A stretch of DNA of 64,000 bases from Subtercola endophyticus (GCF_021044565.1 NZ_CP087997.1:3100001-3164000), one strand, 5' to 3'; counted from the stretch's first letter, positions 7,716 through 16,578 are shown. Numbers and translations: made by a program. The notes: generated by a model not told the origin, from the sequence alone.

Positions 7716-8678
7716 ATGGCCGCGACATACACCCACGTGCTGGTGCTCGACTTCGACGGAACGGTCTGCCTCGGCGACGGCCCGGTGTTCGCGTACGCCC
7801 GGCTGCTCGACGAGGCGGTACGCGATACGGGTGGCATCGTGCTCGCCACCGTCGAACGGTTTCTGGGCGAGACGGATGCCCGGGCATCCACGGTGCCGCC
7901 GGCTAAGACCGCCACGAACGCGACCACCGGCCATGCGCCGGGCACTACCGGCCTTACGCCAAGCTCCACCGACCACGCGCCAGGCCCCACCGACCACGCG
8001 CCCAGCTCCACCGACCATGCGCCGAGCCCCGTTAGCGGCACTCCGGGCTCCACAGACCACGCGCCCGGCCCCATCGGCCGCGCACCCGCCTCCACCGAAG
8101 CCGCAGCGAACGGCGCGCCTCGGCTGACCTCCGCCGAGGCGCTCGCCCTCGTGGCCGGCAGCGTGGACGGGTACGAAGCGGCCGAACGGCTCGGCCGCGC
8201 GCTCGGTGCGACAGACGCACAGCTCGGGGCCGCATACGCCGGCAGCCGCGAGGAGCTGGCGAGCGGCGCGATCGAGACGCACGCACCCGACGGACTCGCC
8301 GCACTACTGCTCGGCCTGCCCGGAACGACGCAGGTCGTGCTGGTCACGAACGCTCCCGAGAACGGGGTCACGCAACAGTTGGTGCAGCTGGGGCTCGCCG
8401 ACTGCTTCGCCGAGCTCGTCACCTCGGCAGGAAAGCCGGCGGGCATGGCGCAGATCGTCGCCCGTCTGCTCGCCCAGAATGAGCTGAGCGAGCATCCGCA
8501 GCGCCTGCTCAGCGTCGGCGACATCTGGCGCAACGACCTCGCCCCCGCGACCGGTCTGGGCTGCGCGACGGCGCTCATCGAGCGGCACCCGGCGCCAGCG
8601 GATGCCCGGCCCACCTACCGGGCCGACGACATTCGGCGGCTCTACCCGGCTATCGCGGCCTGGGCCGCCACGGGCTGA
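7716..8678 (+). CDS. HAD-superfamily hydrolase with Thr-Asp-His-Ala-Pro repeat insertion
   Basis: This phosphatase-like protein is 320 residues. Motif I is LVLDFDGTVCLG with Asp12 and Asp14; LVTNAPENG gives motif II and SVGDIWRNDLAPA motif IV. The C1 cap lies between them. Residues about 56-133 are a Thr/Pro/Ala-rich insertion with at least four TDHAPGP/TDHAPSS-like heptads and a matching 21-base tandem repeat in the DNA (7925-8070). The rest of the cap (LTSAEALALVAGSVDGYEAAERLG) resumes cleanly, so the insertion is in frame. ATG at 7716 is taken because the protein begins directly before the HAD core. The substrate is unknown. Confidence 0.85.
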   Translation: MAATYTHVLVLDFDGTVCLGDGPVFAYARLLDEAVRDTGGIVLATVERFLGETDARASTVPPAKTATNATTGHAPGTTGLTPSSTDHAPGPTDHAPSSTDHAPSPVSGTPGSTDHAPGPIGRAPASTEAAANGAPRLTSAEALALVAGSVDGYEAAERLGRALGATDAQLGAAYAGSREELASGAIETHAPDGLAALLLGLPGTTQVVLVTNAPENGVTQQLVQLGLADCFAELVTSAGKPAGMAQIVARLLAQNELSEHPQRLLSVGDIWRNDLAPATGLGCATALIERHPAPADARPTYRADDIRRLYPAIAAWAATG

Positions 8679-8773
8679 CGCGAACTTCTCGCGCGCCCCC
8701 ACGCGCCGCCAGCCGCGTGCCGCTCACCATCCACCGCCCGCCGCCCGCCGACTGCCCGCGCATCGCGGGGGAG

Positions 8774-8836
8774 TTTCGTCGGAGATCCCGCCGCATGTCG
8801 ACGTATTGCGGGCAGCGTGCCCCAGCTCCGACGAAA
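8774..8836. repeat. Nested palindrome, family C
   Basis: Arms TTTCGTCGGAG (8774-8784) and CTCCGACGAAA (8826-8836) are perfect 11-base complements around an inner imperfect palindrome (CCGCATGTCGACGTATTGCGG). It lies between the convergent HAD and adenosine deaminase genes and may act as a shared terminator although it has no T-run. Confidence 0.75.
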
Positions 8837-8845
8837 GCACCGTGC

Positions 8846-9871
8846 TTATGCCGCGCGCCCCGCCACCCACTCGGCGATCTGCGTACGCAACTCGGCCTTG
8901 CGCGCGGCGGGCGCGAACGATGCCTGCACCGAGTTCATCGCGAGCGCCGCCATCGCCTCGTCGCTGAACCCGAACGTGTCTTGCACCGCCCGATAGTTGT
9001 CGCCGATGTAGCCGCCGAAGTACGACGGATCGTCGGAGTTCACGGTGACCAGCAGGCCGGCCTCGAGCATCCGGGGCAATGGATGCTCGGCCATCGTGTC
9101 GACTCCGCGCAGCCGCACGGTCGAGAGTGGGCACACCGTGAGCGGAACCTGCTCGCGGCGCAGTCTTTCCACGAGCGCGGGGCTCTGCAGGCTGCGGATT
9201 CCGTGGTCGATGCGCTCGCACTTCAGCGCGTCGAGCGAGCCTTCGACGAACTCGGGGCCACCCTCTTCGCCGGCGTGCGCGACGCAGTGCAGGCCGAGGT
9301 CGCGGGCCCGAGCGTAGACCTGCTCGAAGAGCTCGGGCGGGTAGCCGACCTCGGTGGAGTCGAGGCCGACCCCGATGATGTCTCCGGCGAGCGCGCGGGA
9401 TGCGACCGCCTCGAGCGTGGCGAAGGCGCTCTCGACGGGAAGGTCGCGCAAGAAGCACAGGATGAGGCCGCCCGTGATGCCGAATTCGGTGGCCGCATCA
9501 TCCAGTGCCCGCTTGAGGCCGTCGATGACGGTGTCGATCGCGACGCCCCGGGCGGTATGCGCCTGCGGGTCGAAGAACATCTCGACGTGGCGGAGGCCCT
9601 GGCCGTGGGCTTTGGCGAGGTAGGCGGCGGCGAGGTCGTAGAAGTCTTGCTCTTCGCGCAACACCACGCTGCTGGCGAAGTACACGTCGAGAAACGACTG
9701 CAGATCGGTGAACTCGAGCCGGCTGCGCAGGTCGTCGACACTCTCGAACGGCACCTCGATGCCGTTGCGTTCGGCGAGCGCGAACACCATTTCGGGCTCG
9801 AGCGTGCCTTCGATGTGCAGGTGCAGCTCGGCCTTGGGCAGCTCATACATCGCGTGCGTCATGCTCTCCAT
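8846..9871 (-). CDS. add: Adenosine deaminase-family protein
   Basis: This metal-dependent deaminase is 341 residues. It carries the zinc-binding KAELHLHIEG near the N-terminus, CVAHAGEEGGPE with His and catalytic Glu, CERIDHGIRS and VNSDDPSYFGGYI. These are the ADA/adenine deaminase signatures, so it hydrolyses adenosine or adenine to inosine or hypoxanthine plus ammonia in the cytoplasm. DDPSYFGGYIGDNY is closer to the bacterial adenine-deaminase-type branch, so adenine is a possible substrate. Start codons at 9871 or 9862 are both plausible. It follows a 238-base gap after the amidohydrolase and is the first of two ADA-family genes in the block. Confidence 0.9.
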   Translation of the reverse strand: MESMTHAMYELPKAELHLHIEGTLEPEMVFALAERNGIEVPFESVDDLRSRLEFTDLQSFLDVYFASSVVLREEQDFYDLAAAYLAKAHGQGLRHVEMFFDPQAHTARGVAIDTVIDGLKRALDDAATEFGITGGLILCFLRDLPVESAFATLEAVASRALAGDIIGVGLDSTEVGYPPELFEQVYARARDLGLHCVAHAGEEGGPEFVEGSLDALKCERIDHGIRSLQSPALVERLRREQVPLTVCPLSTVRLRGVDTMAEHPLPRMLEAGLLVTVNSDDPSYFGGYIGDNYRAVQDTFGFSDEAMAALAMNSVQASFAPAARKAELRTQIAEWVAGRAA

Positions 9872-10109
9872 TCTCCCCGGTTTCGCGCGTCGCTTTCGGC
9901 TGCAAAGCGGCCCTCATTGTGGCGAATATCGACGCGCGAGCAAGAAGTGGCGACGGGGCGGTGGGCGGGCGGTGGCCGGGCGGAGTGGGCGGGGCGGTGT
10001 GGATGGGGAGGCGGGGCGGGGAGGACGACGGGGCGCGGGCGCGTCAGACGAAGAGGCGCGACTCGCTAGCCGAAGAGACGGGGCGCGTCAGACGAAGAGA
10101 CGCGACCCG
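9872..10109. repeat. G-rich spacer with tandem repeat spanning an amidohydrolase stop
   Basis: The spacer is rich in GGGCGG. It ends in two copies, 44 bases apart, of a unit GCGTCAGACGAAGAG...CTAGCCGAAGAG (first copy from 10041, second from 10085). The second copy overlaps the minus-strand 3' end and stop codon of the downstream amidohydrolase. No coding frame is credible. Confidence 0.65.
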
Positions 10110-11534
10110 CTAGCCGAAGAGGCCCGCGGGGCCCGAGGGAGAAGCGGCGGCGACGGAGGCGAGGTAGGCCGAGCGACGCTCGAAGAGACCCGGAACGACG
10201 GCACGGGCATCCGCGATGAGTGACGCGAGGTCGGCGGTCACCAGCTCACCGCCCTGAACGAGCACACGACCATCCACCATCGTGAGGTCGACGTCGCTGC
10301 CGCGCACCGCGTGCACGAGGTTGTGGTGGATGTTCGCGTACGGGCCCGAGGCGATGATCGGCGTCATGCGGGGCGTGTCGGTGCGCACGGCAATCAGGTC
10401 GGCCTTCTTGCCGGGCTCGAGCGACCCGATGATCGGGGAGAGGCCGAGTGCGCGAGCACCGCCCATGGTCGCCATCTGCAGCACGGGCCAGCTGTCCATC
10501 GCGGCGGCGTCCATGGTGCGCAGTTTGCCGAGCAGCGAGGCGACCTTCATCTCCTCGAACATGTCGAGGTTGTTGTTCTCTTTCTCTCCGTCGGTGCCGA
10601 TTCCGACGGCCACCCCTGCGGCGAGATAGTCGGCGACCGGAGCCATGCCGCTGGCGAGCTTCATGTTGCTCACCGGGTTGTGCGAGACGCCCACGCCGCG
10701 CCGCGCAATGAGGTCGATCTCGGCCCCATCGAGCCACACAGCGTGCGCGATCATCGCCCGCGGAACATCGAAGAACCCGAGCTTCTCGAGCGCGAACATG
10801 GGCCGCGCGCCGTAGCGCGCCTCGAACTCGGCGACCTCGATCTGGCTCTCGCTGCAGTGCGTGTAGAAGCCGGTGTCGTACTTATTCGCGAGCGCGATGG
10901 CGCGCTTCTGGCCGGCCTCGTCGGCGTAGAACGGATGCTCGAGCCCCACACACGGGTAGATGCGGCCGCTGGCTCCACCGCCGAGGCCGCTGGCCGCGCC
11001 GCCGCCACCCGGTGCGCCGCCCCACTGCTCGAGCATCGTCTCGTTGTCGTCGAGGGTGTCGAAGTAGTCGTAGTCGGGGTGGGCCCCCACATAGTTGACA
11101 GTGACGAGGCGGTTGCCGAGGGCATCCGCCGCCCGGGCGCTGCCCTGCATGTAGCGCCACATGTCGACGACCGTGGTCGTGCCTGAGAGCAGGCCTTCGG
11201 CGTAGCAGAGCCATGACGCCGCTTCGGCTTCGTGCGGCCGCAGCACACGATGCATCGGGTCGATGTGCAGGCGCAGCCATTCCCACACGGGCAGGTGTTC
11301 GGCGGTTCCGCGCAGCACGCCGGAGTGGTGGTGTGCGTTGACGAGCCCGGGCATGAGCAGACGGCCGGGCAGGTCGACGACCTCGGCTTCGGGGTAGGCG
11401 ACACGAAGAGCAGATGCCGCACCGACGGCCTCGATCTGAGCGCCCCGCACGAGTACAGCGCCGTCGGCGATCACGTCGAGATCCGCGTTCATCGTCACCA
11501 CGAAGTCGGCGGTCAGCAGCTGATCGGCGGTCAC
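10110..11534 (-). CDS. Amidohydrolase-superfamily deaminase (ATZ/TRZ, 8-oxoguanine deaminase-like)
   Basis: The protein is 474 residues and has the two-part beta-sandwich plus TIM-barrel layout. Metal ligands are in MPGLVNAHHHSG, FYTHCSESQ, MIAHAVWLDG and GIGTDGEKEN; NNLDMFEEM completes the subtype III pattern seen in chlorohydrolases, guanine/8-oxoguanine deaminases and S-adenosylhomocysteine deaminases. It should deaminate or dechlorinate an aromatic N-heterocycle in the cytoplasm. A Gly-rich loop (GGAPGGGGAASGLGGG) lies mid-protein. It is 46 bases downstream of a DUF985 gene in a leftward series that starts with tetR and a flavin monooxygenase. The stop codon sits in a short tandem repeat. 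Substrate by context: a purine-like base; uncertain. Confidence 0.85.
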   Translation of the reverse strand: MTADQLLTADFVVTMNADLDVIADGAVLVRGAQIEAVGAASALRVAYPEAEVVDLPGRLLMPGLVNAHHHSGVLRGTAEHLPVWEWLRLHIDPMHRVLRPHEAEAASWLCYAEGLLSGTTTVVDMWRYMQGSARAADALGNRLVTVNYVGAHPDYDYFDTLDDNETMLEQWGGAPGGGGAASGLGGGASGRIYPCVGLEHPFYADEAGQKRAIALANKYDTGFYTHCSESQIEVAEFEARYGARPMFALEKLGFFDVPRAMIAHAVWLDGAEIDLIARRGVGVSHNPVSNMKLASGMAPVADYLAAGVAVGIGTDGEKENNNLDMFEEMKVASLLGKLRTMDAAAMDSWPVLQMATMGGARALGLSPIIGSLEPGKKADLIAVRTDTPRMTPIIASGPYANIHHNLVHAVRGSDVDLTMVDGRVLVQGGELVTADLASLIADARAVVPGLFERRSAYLASVAAASPSGPAGLFG

Positions 11535-11580
11535 TCGAGGCGCACCTGTCGGGCGGCGCAGGCCTGCGTCGACGAGGAGC

Positions 11581-12156
11581 TCACTCGGCGAGCATCCACG
11601 CGTCGTACGAGAAGCCCGGCGATACGACGCAGCTCACCAGGGTCTCGCCGTCGCCGGGCAAGGTGCGCTGCCAGACCTTCGGCGGTATGACGACCTGCGG
11701 ATGCTCGTCACGAGCGATATCGCCCCCGAGCGTCATCATCCGAGCGTTCTCACCCGAGAATGCAGGCGCGTCGCCGCTGCCACCGAGCTGGAACATGACG
11801 GGGTCGGGGCCGTGCCAGAACCAGATCTCGTCGAATTCGACCCGGTGCCAGGCCGACGCCTCGCCGGACGGCAGAAAGAAGTAGATAGAGGTAGCTGCCG
11901 GGCGGGGGCCTGCCGCGGCCGCGCTGCCGTCGCTCACCGAAACGCTCGCCGGCGACGCCCAGGTGCGGCGATACCAGCCGCCTTCGGGGTGCGGCTCAAG
12001 CCCGAGGCGCGCGGCCATCGGCGGAACGTCGACCCATTCGATCAGCCGGCCGTCTGCCGTTCGGCGCGCCATGCGGCCCGGGCCGCCTGCTGCCTCAAGA
12101 CCCGCCGCATCAAGATCCGCGCTCTGGCCGGTCGGCCTACCCCGCTCGTCGATCAC
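11581..12156 (-). CDS. DUF985 (cupin_5) family protein
   Basis: This 191-residue cupin has the hallmark LEPHPEGGWYRRTW, ATSIYFFLPSGEASAWHRV, DEIWFWHGPDPV and VVIPPKVWQRTLP motifs of the DUF985 group, followed by CVVSPGFSYDAWML. The fold is a single beta barrel; the biochemical role is not established and no catalytic function is assigned here. The start is GTG; an internal ATG (MARRTADGR) is a possible alternative. It lies between the flavin monooxygenase and the amidohydrolase with gaps of 80 and 46 bases, so it is probably part of that operon. Confidence 0.85.
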   Translation of the reverse strand: MIDERGRPTGQSADLDAAGLEAAGGPGRMARRTADGRLIEWVDVPPMAARLGLEPHPEGGWYRRTWASPASVSVSDGSAAAAGPRPAATSIYFFLPSGEASAWHRVEFDEIWFWHGPDPVMFQLGGSGDAPAFSGENARMMTLGGDIARDEHPQVVIPPKVWQRTLPGDGETLVSCVVSPGFSYDAWMLAE

Positions 12157-12236
12157 GCTTCGCCCCCACCCCTCGCTCGTCTTGGGTCAATCTAACTCTC
12201 GCTTGCGTGACAGATGTGTGACTGGCGCCGACCTCA

Positions 12237-13661
12237 TTACTCTGCTATGGGCCCTGCTACCGCAACCGCGGCCGGCGAGATTTTGAAGCGCGTTCCCGGG
12301 TGGTCGGCCGAGAGATGAGCACCCGGCCGGCCCAGCATCTGCTCACGCAGACTGCCGTGACCGGGTTCGGCGGGCATCCGGCCGCGTCGGTGCAGCTCGG
12401 GCACAACGAGCGTGGCGAAGTCTTCGAGATCAGACGGCGGAAAGATCGGCTCGAGCAAGAAGCCGTCGAGATCGGTGGCATCGATGAGCCGTTCGAGCTC
12501 ATCGGCCACCTCGGTGGTGCTGCCGACGAGCTGCAGTCCGCGGGTGCCACGGCCGCTGAGCTGGTCGAGAATCTGACGCACGGTCGGGGCCGCGCTGCCG
12601 TCTCGGGGAACGAACCGGTCGATGTTGCTCTGCCCCATCTGCCCGATGGGGCCGCCGGCGTCGAGAATCTGAGTGAGGTCGCGGTCGGGGTCGAGCGAGA
12701 GCAGGTCGATGCCGGTATTGCCGGCATAGAGCACTGCCACCACTTCATCGGTCTGCATATCGTCGAACTCTTTGCGCAGAGCGACAGCTTCGTCGTGCGT
12801 CGGCGCGACTGTGACGGTGAGACCGACGAGAATCTTGAGGGAGTTCGGGTCACGCCCCCACTCGGCGGCCTTCTGCCGAATGTCGGCGACGTTCGCCGCC
12901 GTGGCCTCAACGGTCGTGCCCTGCACGAAGACACACTCGGCATTTCGGGCGGCATACGCCCGACCCCGGGCCGACGTTCCGGCCTGAAAGAGCACCGGCG
13001 TGCGCTGCGGCGACGGATCCACCGTGAAATACCCCGACGAGCGAAAGTGCTGCCCTGTGAATTCGTGCCGATGCAGCTTGTCGCGATGAGCGAGAATCTG
13101 GGCATCCTTATCGCCGACGAAGGCGTCGTCTTCCCACGAGCCCTCCCAGAGCGTCATGGCCAGGTCGAGGTACTCGTCGGCCTGGTCGTAGCGCGCGTCG
13201 TGAGCGTTCATGGTCTCGTGGCCGAACAGCTCGGCCACGGTGTTCTGGGAGGCGCCGGTCACGATGTTCCAGCCGATGCGGCCGCCCGTGAGGTGGTCGA
13301 GGGTGGCGAAGCGGCGAGCGGTCTGCACCGGATGATCGAGCCCCGTCGAACTCGTCACCACGAAGCCGAGGCGCTCGGTCTCGTGTGCGAGGGCGGCGAT
13401 CATCAGGGCCGGATCCATCGACGGAAAGTTGATGCCGCCACGAGCCGCCATCTCGGGCAGGTCGCCGCCGATCGACGGAAAACCGAAACCGTCGGCGAAG
13501 AACAGAAAGTCGAACCCCGACCGGTCGAGCAGCTTCGCCACGCCGATCCAGTGGTCGAGTTCGTGAAAGCGCAGCGACTCGCTGCGCGGGTGCGGCCAGC
13601 TCAAGGTTCCGCCGACTTGGGGGCCGGCGACTTCGAATACTCCGAGGTGAATCTGCTTCAT
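12237..13661 (-). CDS. LLM-class flavin-dependent monooxygenase (NtaA/SnaA/DszA clade)
   Basis: This 474-residue protein belongs to the luciferase-like FMN-dependent monooxygenases. It begins with MKQIHLGVFE and has the clade segments FLFFADGFGF, GLDHPVQTARRFATLDHLTGGRIGWNIVTG, then RTPVLFQAGTSARGR and LVGSTTEVADELERLIDATDLDGFLL. NtaA, SnaA and DszA use FMNH2 and oxygen to oxidise amines, ring nitrogens or sulfur compounds, and need a separate flavin reductase, which is not evident next to it. It lies 51 bases upstream-to-downstream from a TetR gene and heads the leftward set DUF985-amidohydrolase. A role in oxidising a heterocycle, analogous to the LLM enzyme RutA, is a guess from context. 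Confidence 0.88.
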   Translation of the reverse strand: MKQIHLGVFEVAGPQVGGTLSWPHPRSESLRFHELDHWIGVAKLLDRSGFDFLFFADGFGFPSIGGDLPEMAARGGINFPSMDPALMIAALAHETERLGFVVTSSTGLDHPVQTARRFATLDHLTGGRIGWNIVTGASQNTVAELFGHETMNAHDARYDQADEYLDLAMTLWEGSWEDDAFVGDKDAQILAHRDKLHRHEFTGQHFRSSGYFTVDPSPQRTPVLFQAGTSARGRAYAARNAECVFVQGTTVEATAANVADIRQKAAEWGRDPNSLKILVGLTVTVAPTHDEAVALRKEFDDMQTDEVVAVLYAGNTGIDLLSLDPDRDLTQILDAGGPIGQMGQSNIDRFVPRDGSAAPTVRQILDQLSGRGTRGLQLVGSTTEVADELERLIDATDLDGFLLEPIFPPSDLEDFATLVVPELHRRGRMPAEPGHGSLREQMLGRPGAHLSADHPGTRFKISPAAVAVAGPIAE

Positions 13662-13712
13662 GGCTCCAGTGAACCAAATGGTTCATCGGATCGCCAGTCC
13701 GGAAACACAGAC

Positions 13713-14315
13713 TTAATACGACGGTCGATTCTGTAACGCGGACGAGACATCGGCGGCGCGGTCAGACAGCGCACGGGTCGCTTCGCGGGCGGCGCGATCG
13801 ATGACGGCCGGGTCGCCGCCGGTGAGCAGGGTCGCCTGAAAGCCGCGCCACAGCGCGACGACTTCGTGGGCGAAACGTGTCGCTCGGGCGGGTTCGACGC
13901 CGGAGTGCTCGAAGGCAGCTGCGACGTGCTCGATCCATTGGCTGCCGACCTCACCCAAGAAGGCGTCGAAGCGCTGCTGCTCGAACCCGGCAAGGCCGAA
14001 GATCTCGAAGAACAGTCGGTGAAACGGCAGGTTCGCCGGGTCGGAGATCGTCTGCCACGCTGCCAGGAGGCGATCATCCAGTGGGCGCGACTCGTCGTCG
14101 AGACTGGTGATCACGTGCGCCATCGACGGAAATCGTGTCTCTGCGCCGGCGAGCGCAGCGACGATCAGCTCCTCGCGGCTGCCGAAGTAATACAGCAGCA
14201 TGCGGTTGTTCGAGTCGACGGTCGCGGCCAGGCTTCGCAGCGTCAGCTGCGTGACGCCGTGCTCGAGTACGTAGTCGACGATGCGCTCGAGCAGAGCCTC
14301 CTTCTGATCGGTCAT
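13713..14315 (-). CDS. TetR-family transcriptional regulator
   Basis: The protein is 200 residues. The N-terminal helix-turn-helix is ALLERIVDYVLEHG, TQLTLRSLAATVD and SNNRMLLYYFGSREELI, the expected TetR layout. The C-terminal all-alpha ligand domain contains DRLLAAWQTISDP and FHRLFFEIFGLAGFEQQRFDAFLGEVG. The start at MTDQKEALLE is used instead of a longer frame because the extra N-terminal residues do not resemble the family. It is first in the leftward set with the LLM monooxygenase and divergent from the ABC importer operon, with a perfect 20-base palindrome in between. It therefore probably represses both directions until a substrate-derived ligand binds. Confidence 0.9.
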   Translation of the reverse strand: MTDQKEALLERIVDYVLEHGVTQLTLRSLAATVDSNNRMLLYYFGSREELIVAALAGAETRFPSMAHVITSLDDESRPLDDRLLAAWQTISDPANLPFHRLFFEIFGLAGFEQQRFDAFLGEVGSQWIEHVAAAFEHSGVEPARATRFAHEVVALWRGFQATLLTGGDPAVIDRAAREATRALSDRAADVSSALQNRPSY

Positions 14316-14436
14316 GCGTCGACGCCAGTTCGCTCGGTCATGTATCGACGGTAGTTCATAGGCTTCTGCAGCGAAGGCAACACTCACGAAATGCGGCGGT
14401 AACAATCGCGGTCTAGCGTTTCACGGATAAAGCGAA

Positions 14437-14456
14437 CGCGCCGTTACGACGGCGCG
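14437..14456. promoter_or_regulatory. Perfect 20-base palindrome between tetR and the ABC importer operon
   Basis: CGCGCCGT-TACG-ACGGCGCG is a perfect 8-base inverted repeat with a 4-base centre. It is 121 bases from the tetR start and 58 bases before the lipoprotein start. It may be the TetR operator or, in RNA, a 5' leader hairpin. No riboswitch aptamer was recognised around it. Confidence 0.5.
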
Positions 14457-14513
14457 AGAAACACAGCACTTCGCTGCACCACACCCTGCGAACCCGATTT
14501 GGTTGGAGTTTTC

Positions 14514-15656
14514 ATGAACGCATTCACCCCGCCCCCCGTGATCACCAAGCAGTTCGATCGCCGTGGTTTCTTGCGCATCGGCGGACTCAGCGCCCTGGCC
14601 GTCGGCGGCGCCGCCGTTCTGGCCGCGTGCAGCACCGGCTCCTCGACGTCGACCAGCACCTCGGCAGCCACGGGTGCCGCGACCGCAGCACCCGGCAGCC
14701 TGGGCACCATCGCCCTGCAGCTCTCATGGATCAAGAACATCGAGTTCGCCGGCGAATACTTCGCCACCGAAAAGGGTTACTACACCGACGCAGGTTTCGA
14801 AGCCGTCACCCTGCTCGCCGGTGGCGGCCAGACCGGCGCCGAAGAGGCCCTGCTCTCGGGCCAGGCACTCGTCGGCCTCTCGTCGCCGTCGATCACCGGC
14901 CCCTCGGTCGAACAGGGCGCTGCGCTGAAGATCATCGCGTCGACCTACCAGAAGAACCCGTTCTGTCTGCTGTCGCTGGCCGAGAAGACGCCGATCAAGA
15001 CGGTCGCCGACCTCAAGGGCAAGAAGATCGGCGTGCAGTCCGGCGGCAACCAGACCATCTTCGAGGGCTTCCTCGCCGCGAACGGCCTGACCGACGCCGA
15101 TGTCACCCTCGTGACCACGCAGTACGACATCTCGCCGCTCGAGACCGGCGCCTACGACGCCCACATGTCGTACACCACCAACGAGCCGATTCTGGCCGCG
15201 AAAGACGGCTTTACTCCCGTGGTTCTGGGCTTTGCCGACAACGGGCTTCCGTTCGTCGCCGAGACGTTCACCGTCACGCAAGACACCATCGACAACAAGC
15301 GTGACCTGCTCAAGGCGTTCTTGGTCGCCGAGATCAAGGGCTGGACCGACGCGGTGAAAGACCCCGCACAGTCCGCCACCTACGCCGTCACCAAGTACGG
15401 CGCAGACCAAGACCTCGACCAGACCGAGCAGACGTCAGAGGCGACGGCGCAGAACGCGCTCATCGTCACTGCCGACGTCAACTCGAACGGTCTGTTCACG
15501 ATGTCTGACGACCTGATCGCCGAGAACATCAAGTCGCTCACCTCGATGGGCACGACCGTCACGGCCGACCAGCTCTTCGACATGAGCCTGATCAAAGAGG
15601 TCTACGCCGAGAACCCCGACCTCATCACCACCTTCACCATCCCCACCGCCTCATAA
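14514..15656 (+). CDS. ABC importer substrate-binding lipoprotein (NMT1/THI5, NitT/TauT type)
   Basis: This 380-residue lipoprotein has a twin-arginine-like export signal ([11 protein letters not shown]) and lipobox LAAC with Cys39, then a Ser/Thr linker. The mature domain is the NMT1/THI5-like type II binding fold: [24 protein letters not shown], a GGGQTG loop, [18 protein letters not shown], and [13 protein letters not shown]. This family binds nitrate, taurine, sulfonates or hydroxymethylpyrimidine/thiamine precursors. The aromatic WIKN start resembles the pyrimidine-precursor branch. GGAG at 14505 is a good ribosome site. It is the first gene of the operon that ends with nucleoside-processing enzymes, which suggests a nucleoside or base as ligand. 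Confidence 0.9.
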   Translation: MNAFTPPPVITKQFDRRGFLRIGGLSALAVGGAAVLAACSTGSSTSTSTSAATGAATAAPGSLGTIALQLSWIKNIEFAGEYFATEKGYYTDAGFEAVTLLAGGGQTGAEEALLSGQALVGLSSPSITGPSVEQGAALKIIASTYQKNPFCLLSLAEKTPIKTVADLKGKKIGVQSGGNQTIFEGFLAANGLTDADVTLVTTQYDISPLETGAYDAHMSYTTNEPILAAKDGFTPVVLGFADNGLPFVAETFTVTQDTIDNKRDLLKAFLVAEIKGWTDAVKDPAQSATYAVTKYGADQDLDQTEQTSEATAQNALIVTADVNSNGLFTMSDDLIAENIKSLTSMGTTVTADQLFDMSLIKEVYAENPDLITTFTIPTAS

Positions 15657-15672
15657 GCGCCCTTCGGCGAGC

Positions 15673-15709
15673 CGATGTGGGGGTGCCGCTCGCCGGCATC
15701 TCCACATCG
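15673..15709 (+). terminator. Intercistronic hairpin after the binding-protein gene
   Basis: CGATGTGG (15673-15680) pairs with CCACATCG (15702-15709), and a second inner stem TGCCG/CGGCA extends it. It lies between the lipoprotein and ATPase genes. Such hairpins usually stabilise the binding-protein mRNA or cause partial termination, giving more lipoprotein than membrane components. There is no T-run. Confidence 0.6.
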
Positions 15710-15735
15710 CACGAAAAACACAAAAGTCAGGAACC

Positions 15736-16578
15736 ATGGTCACTTCGTCTGTCAGCGCCGCGGTGTTTGCTACAAGCACCCCCGCGGAAACACCGGAACT
15801 CGCCACCGGCATCAACATTCAAGGGTTGACCAAGACCTTCTCGATGGGCCGCAAGTCTGTGCAGGCCCTGTCTTCTATCAACTTGGGTACGAAGAAAGAC
15901 TCGTTCCTCTCCCTGCTCGGCCCGTCTGGCTGCGGTAAGTCGACCATCCTGCGCGTCATCGCCGGGCTTGAGAAGCCCAGTGCCGGCACCGTGATCGTGA
16001 ACGGCAAGAACGCCAGCGAGATTCAGCGCGGCCATGAGACCGGCATCGCGTTTCAGGATTCGGCACTTCTGCCCTGGCGAACGGTCACCAAGAACATCCG
16101 ACTGCCCCTCGAAGTGGCCGGAATCACCCCCAAACCCGGTCTTGTCGACGGCCTCATCGATCTCGTCGGCCTGAAGGGCTTCGAGAACGCCAAGCCCGCC
16201 CAGCTCTCGGGCGGTATGCGCCAGCGCGTGTCGATCGCCCGCTGCCTCGCCGTCGAACCGACCATCATGCTGCTCGACGAGCCGTTCGGCGCTCTCGACG
16301 ACATGACCCGGCAGCGGATGAACGTGGAACTGTTGCGCATCTGGGGCGAGAAGCCCGCAACCACCTTGATGGTCACGCACGGAATCAGTGAAGCCGTCTT
16401 TCTCTCCGACGTCGTCGCGGTGATGAGTGCGCGGCCCGGACGCATCGCTGAGGTGGTGGAGATCAACCTGCCGAGGCCGAGGCTTCCCGAACTCACGCGC
16501 AGCCCCGAATTCCACGCCTACGTCGACCAGATCTCCGAGATTCTCTTCGGTGCGCACGGAACGGTCGAAGATGACTGA
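15736..16578 (+). CDS. ABC importer ATP-binding protein (SsuB/TauB-like)
   Basis: The 280-residue ATPase has every motif in order: Walker [10 protein letters not shown] (residues 62-70), Q-loop FQDSALLPW, signature LSGGMRQR, Walker [14 protein letters not shown] and H-loop [20 protein letters not shown] and [16 protein letters not shown] are characteristic of the NitT/TauT group. It energises uptake through the two permeases that follow. It overlaps the first permease gene by 8 bases, indicating translational coupling. About 25 N-terminal residues before the domain are low-complexity. Confidence 0.93.
   Translation: MVTSSVSAAVFATSTPAETPELATGINIQGLTKTFSMGRKSVQALSSINLGTKKDSFLSLLGPSGCGKSTILRVIAGLEKPSAGTVIVNGKNASEIQRGHETGIAFQDSALLPWRTVTKNIRLPLEVAGITPKPGLVDGLIDLVGLKGFENAKPAQLSGGMRQRVSIARCLAVEPTIMLLDEPFGALDDMTRQRMNVELLRIWGEKPATTLMVTHGISEAVFLSDVVAVMSARPGRIAEVVEINLPRPRLPELTRSPEFHAYVDQISEILFGAHGTVEDD

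Noticed and set aside
7925..8070. Regular short repeats that could suggest a CRISPR-like array
   Set aside because: Repeat units are 21 bases, in frame, have no unique spacers, and encode a peptide repeat in the HAD protein.
14406..14513. Riboswitch before the ABC importer operon
   Set aside because: Only one simple hairpin was found; no thiamine, purine or other known aptamer core (such as CTGAGA or paired purine-riboswitch loops) was recognised.
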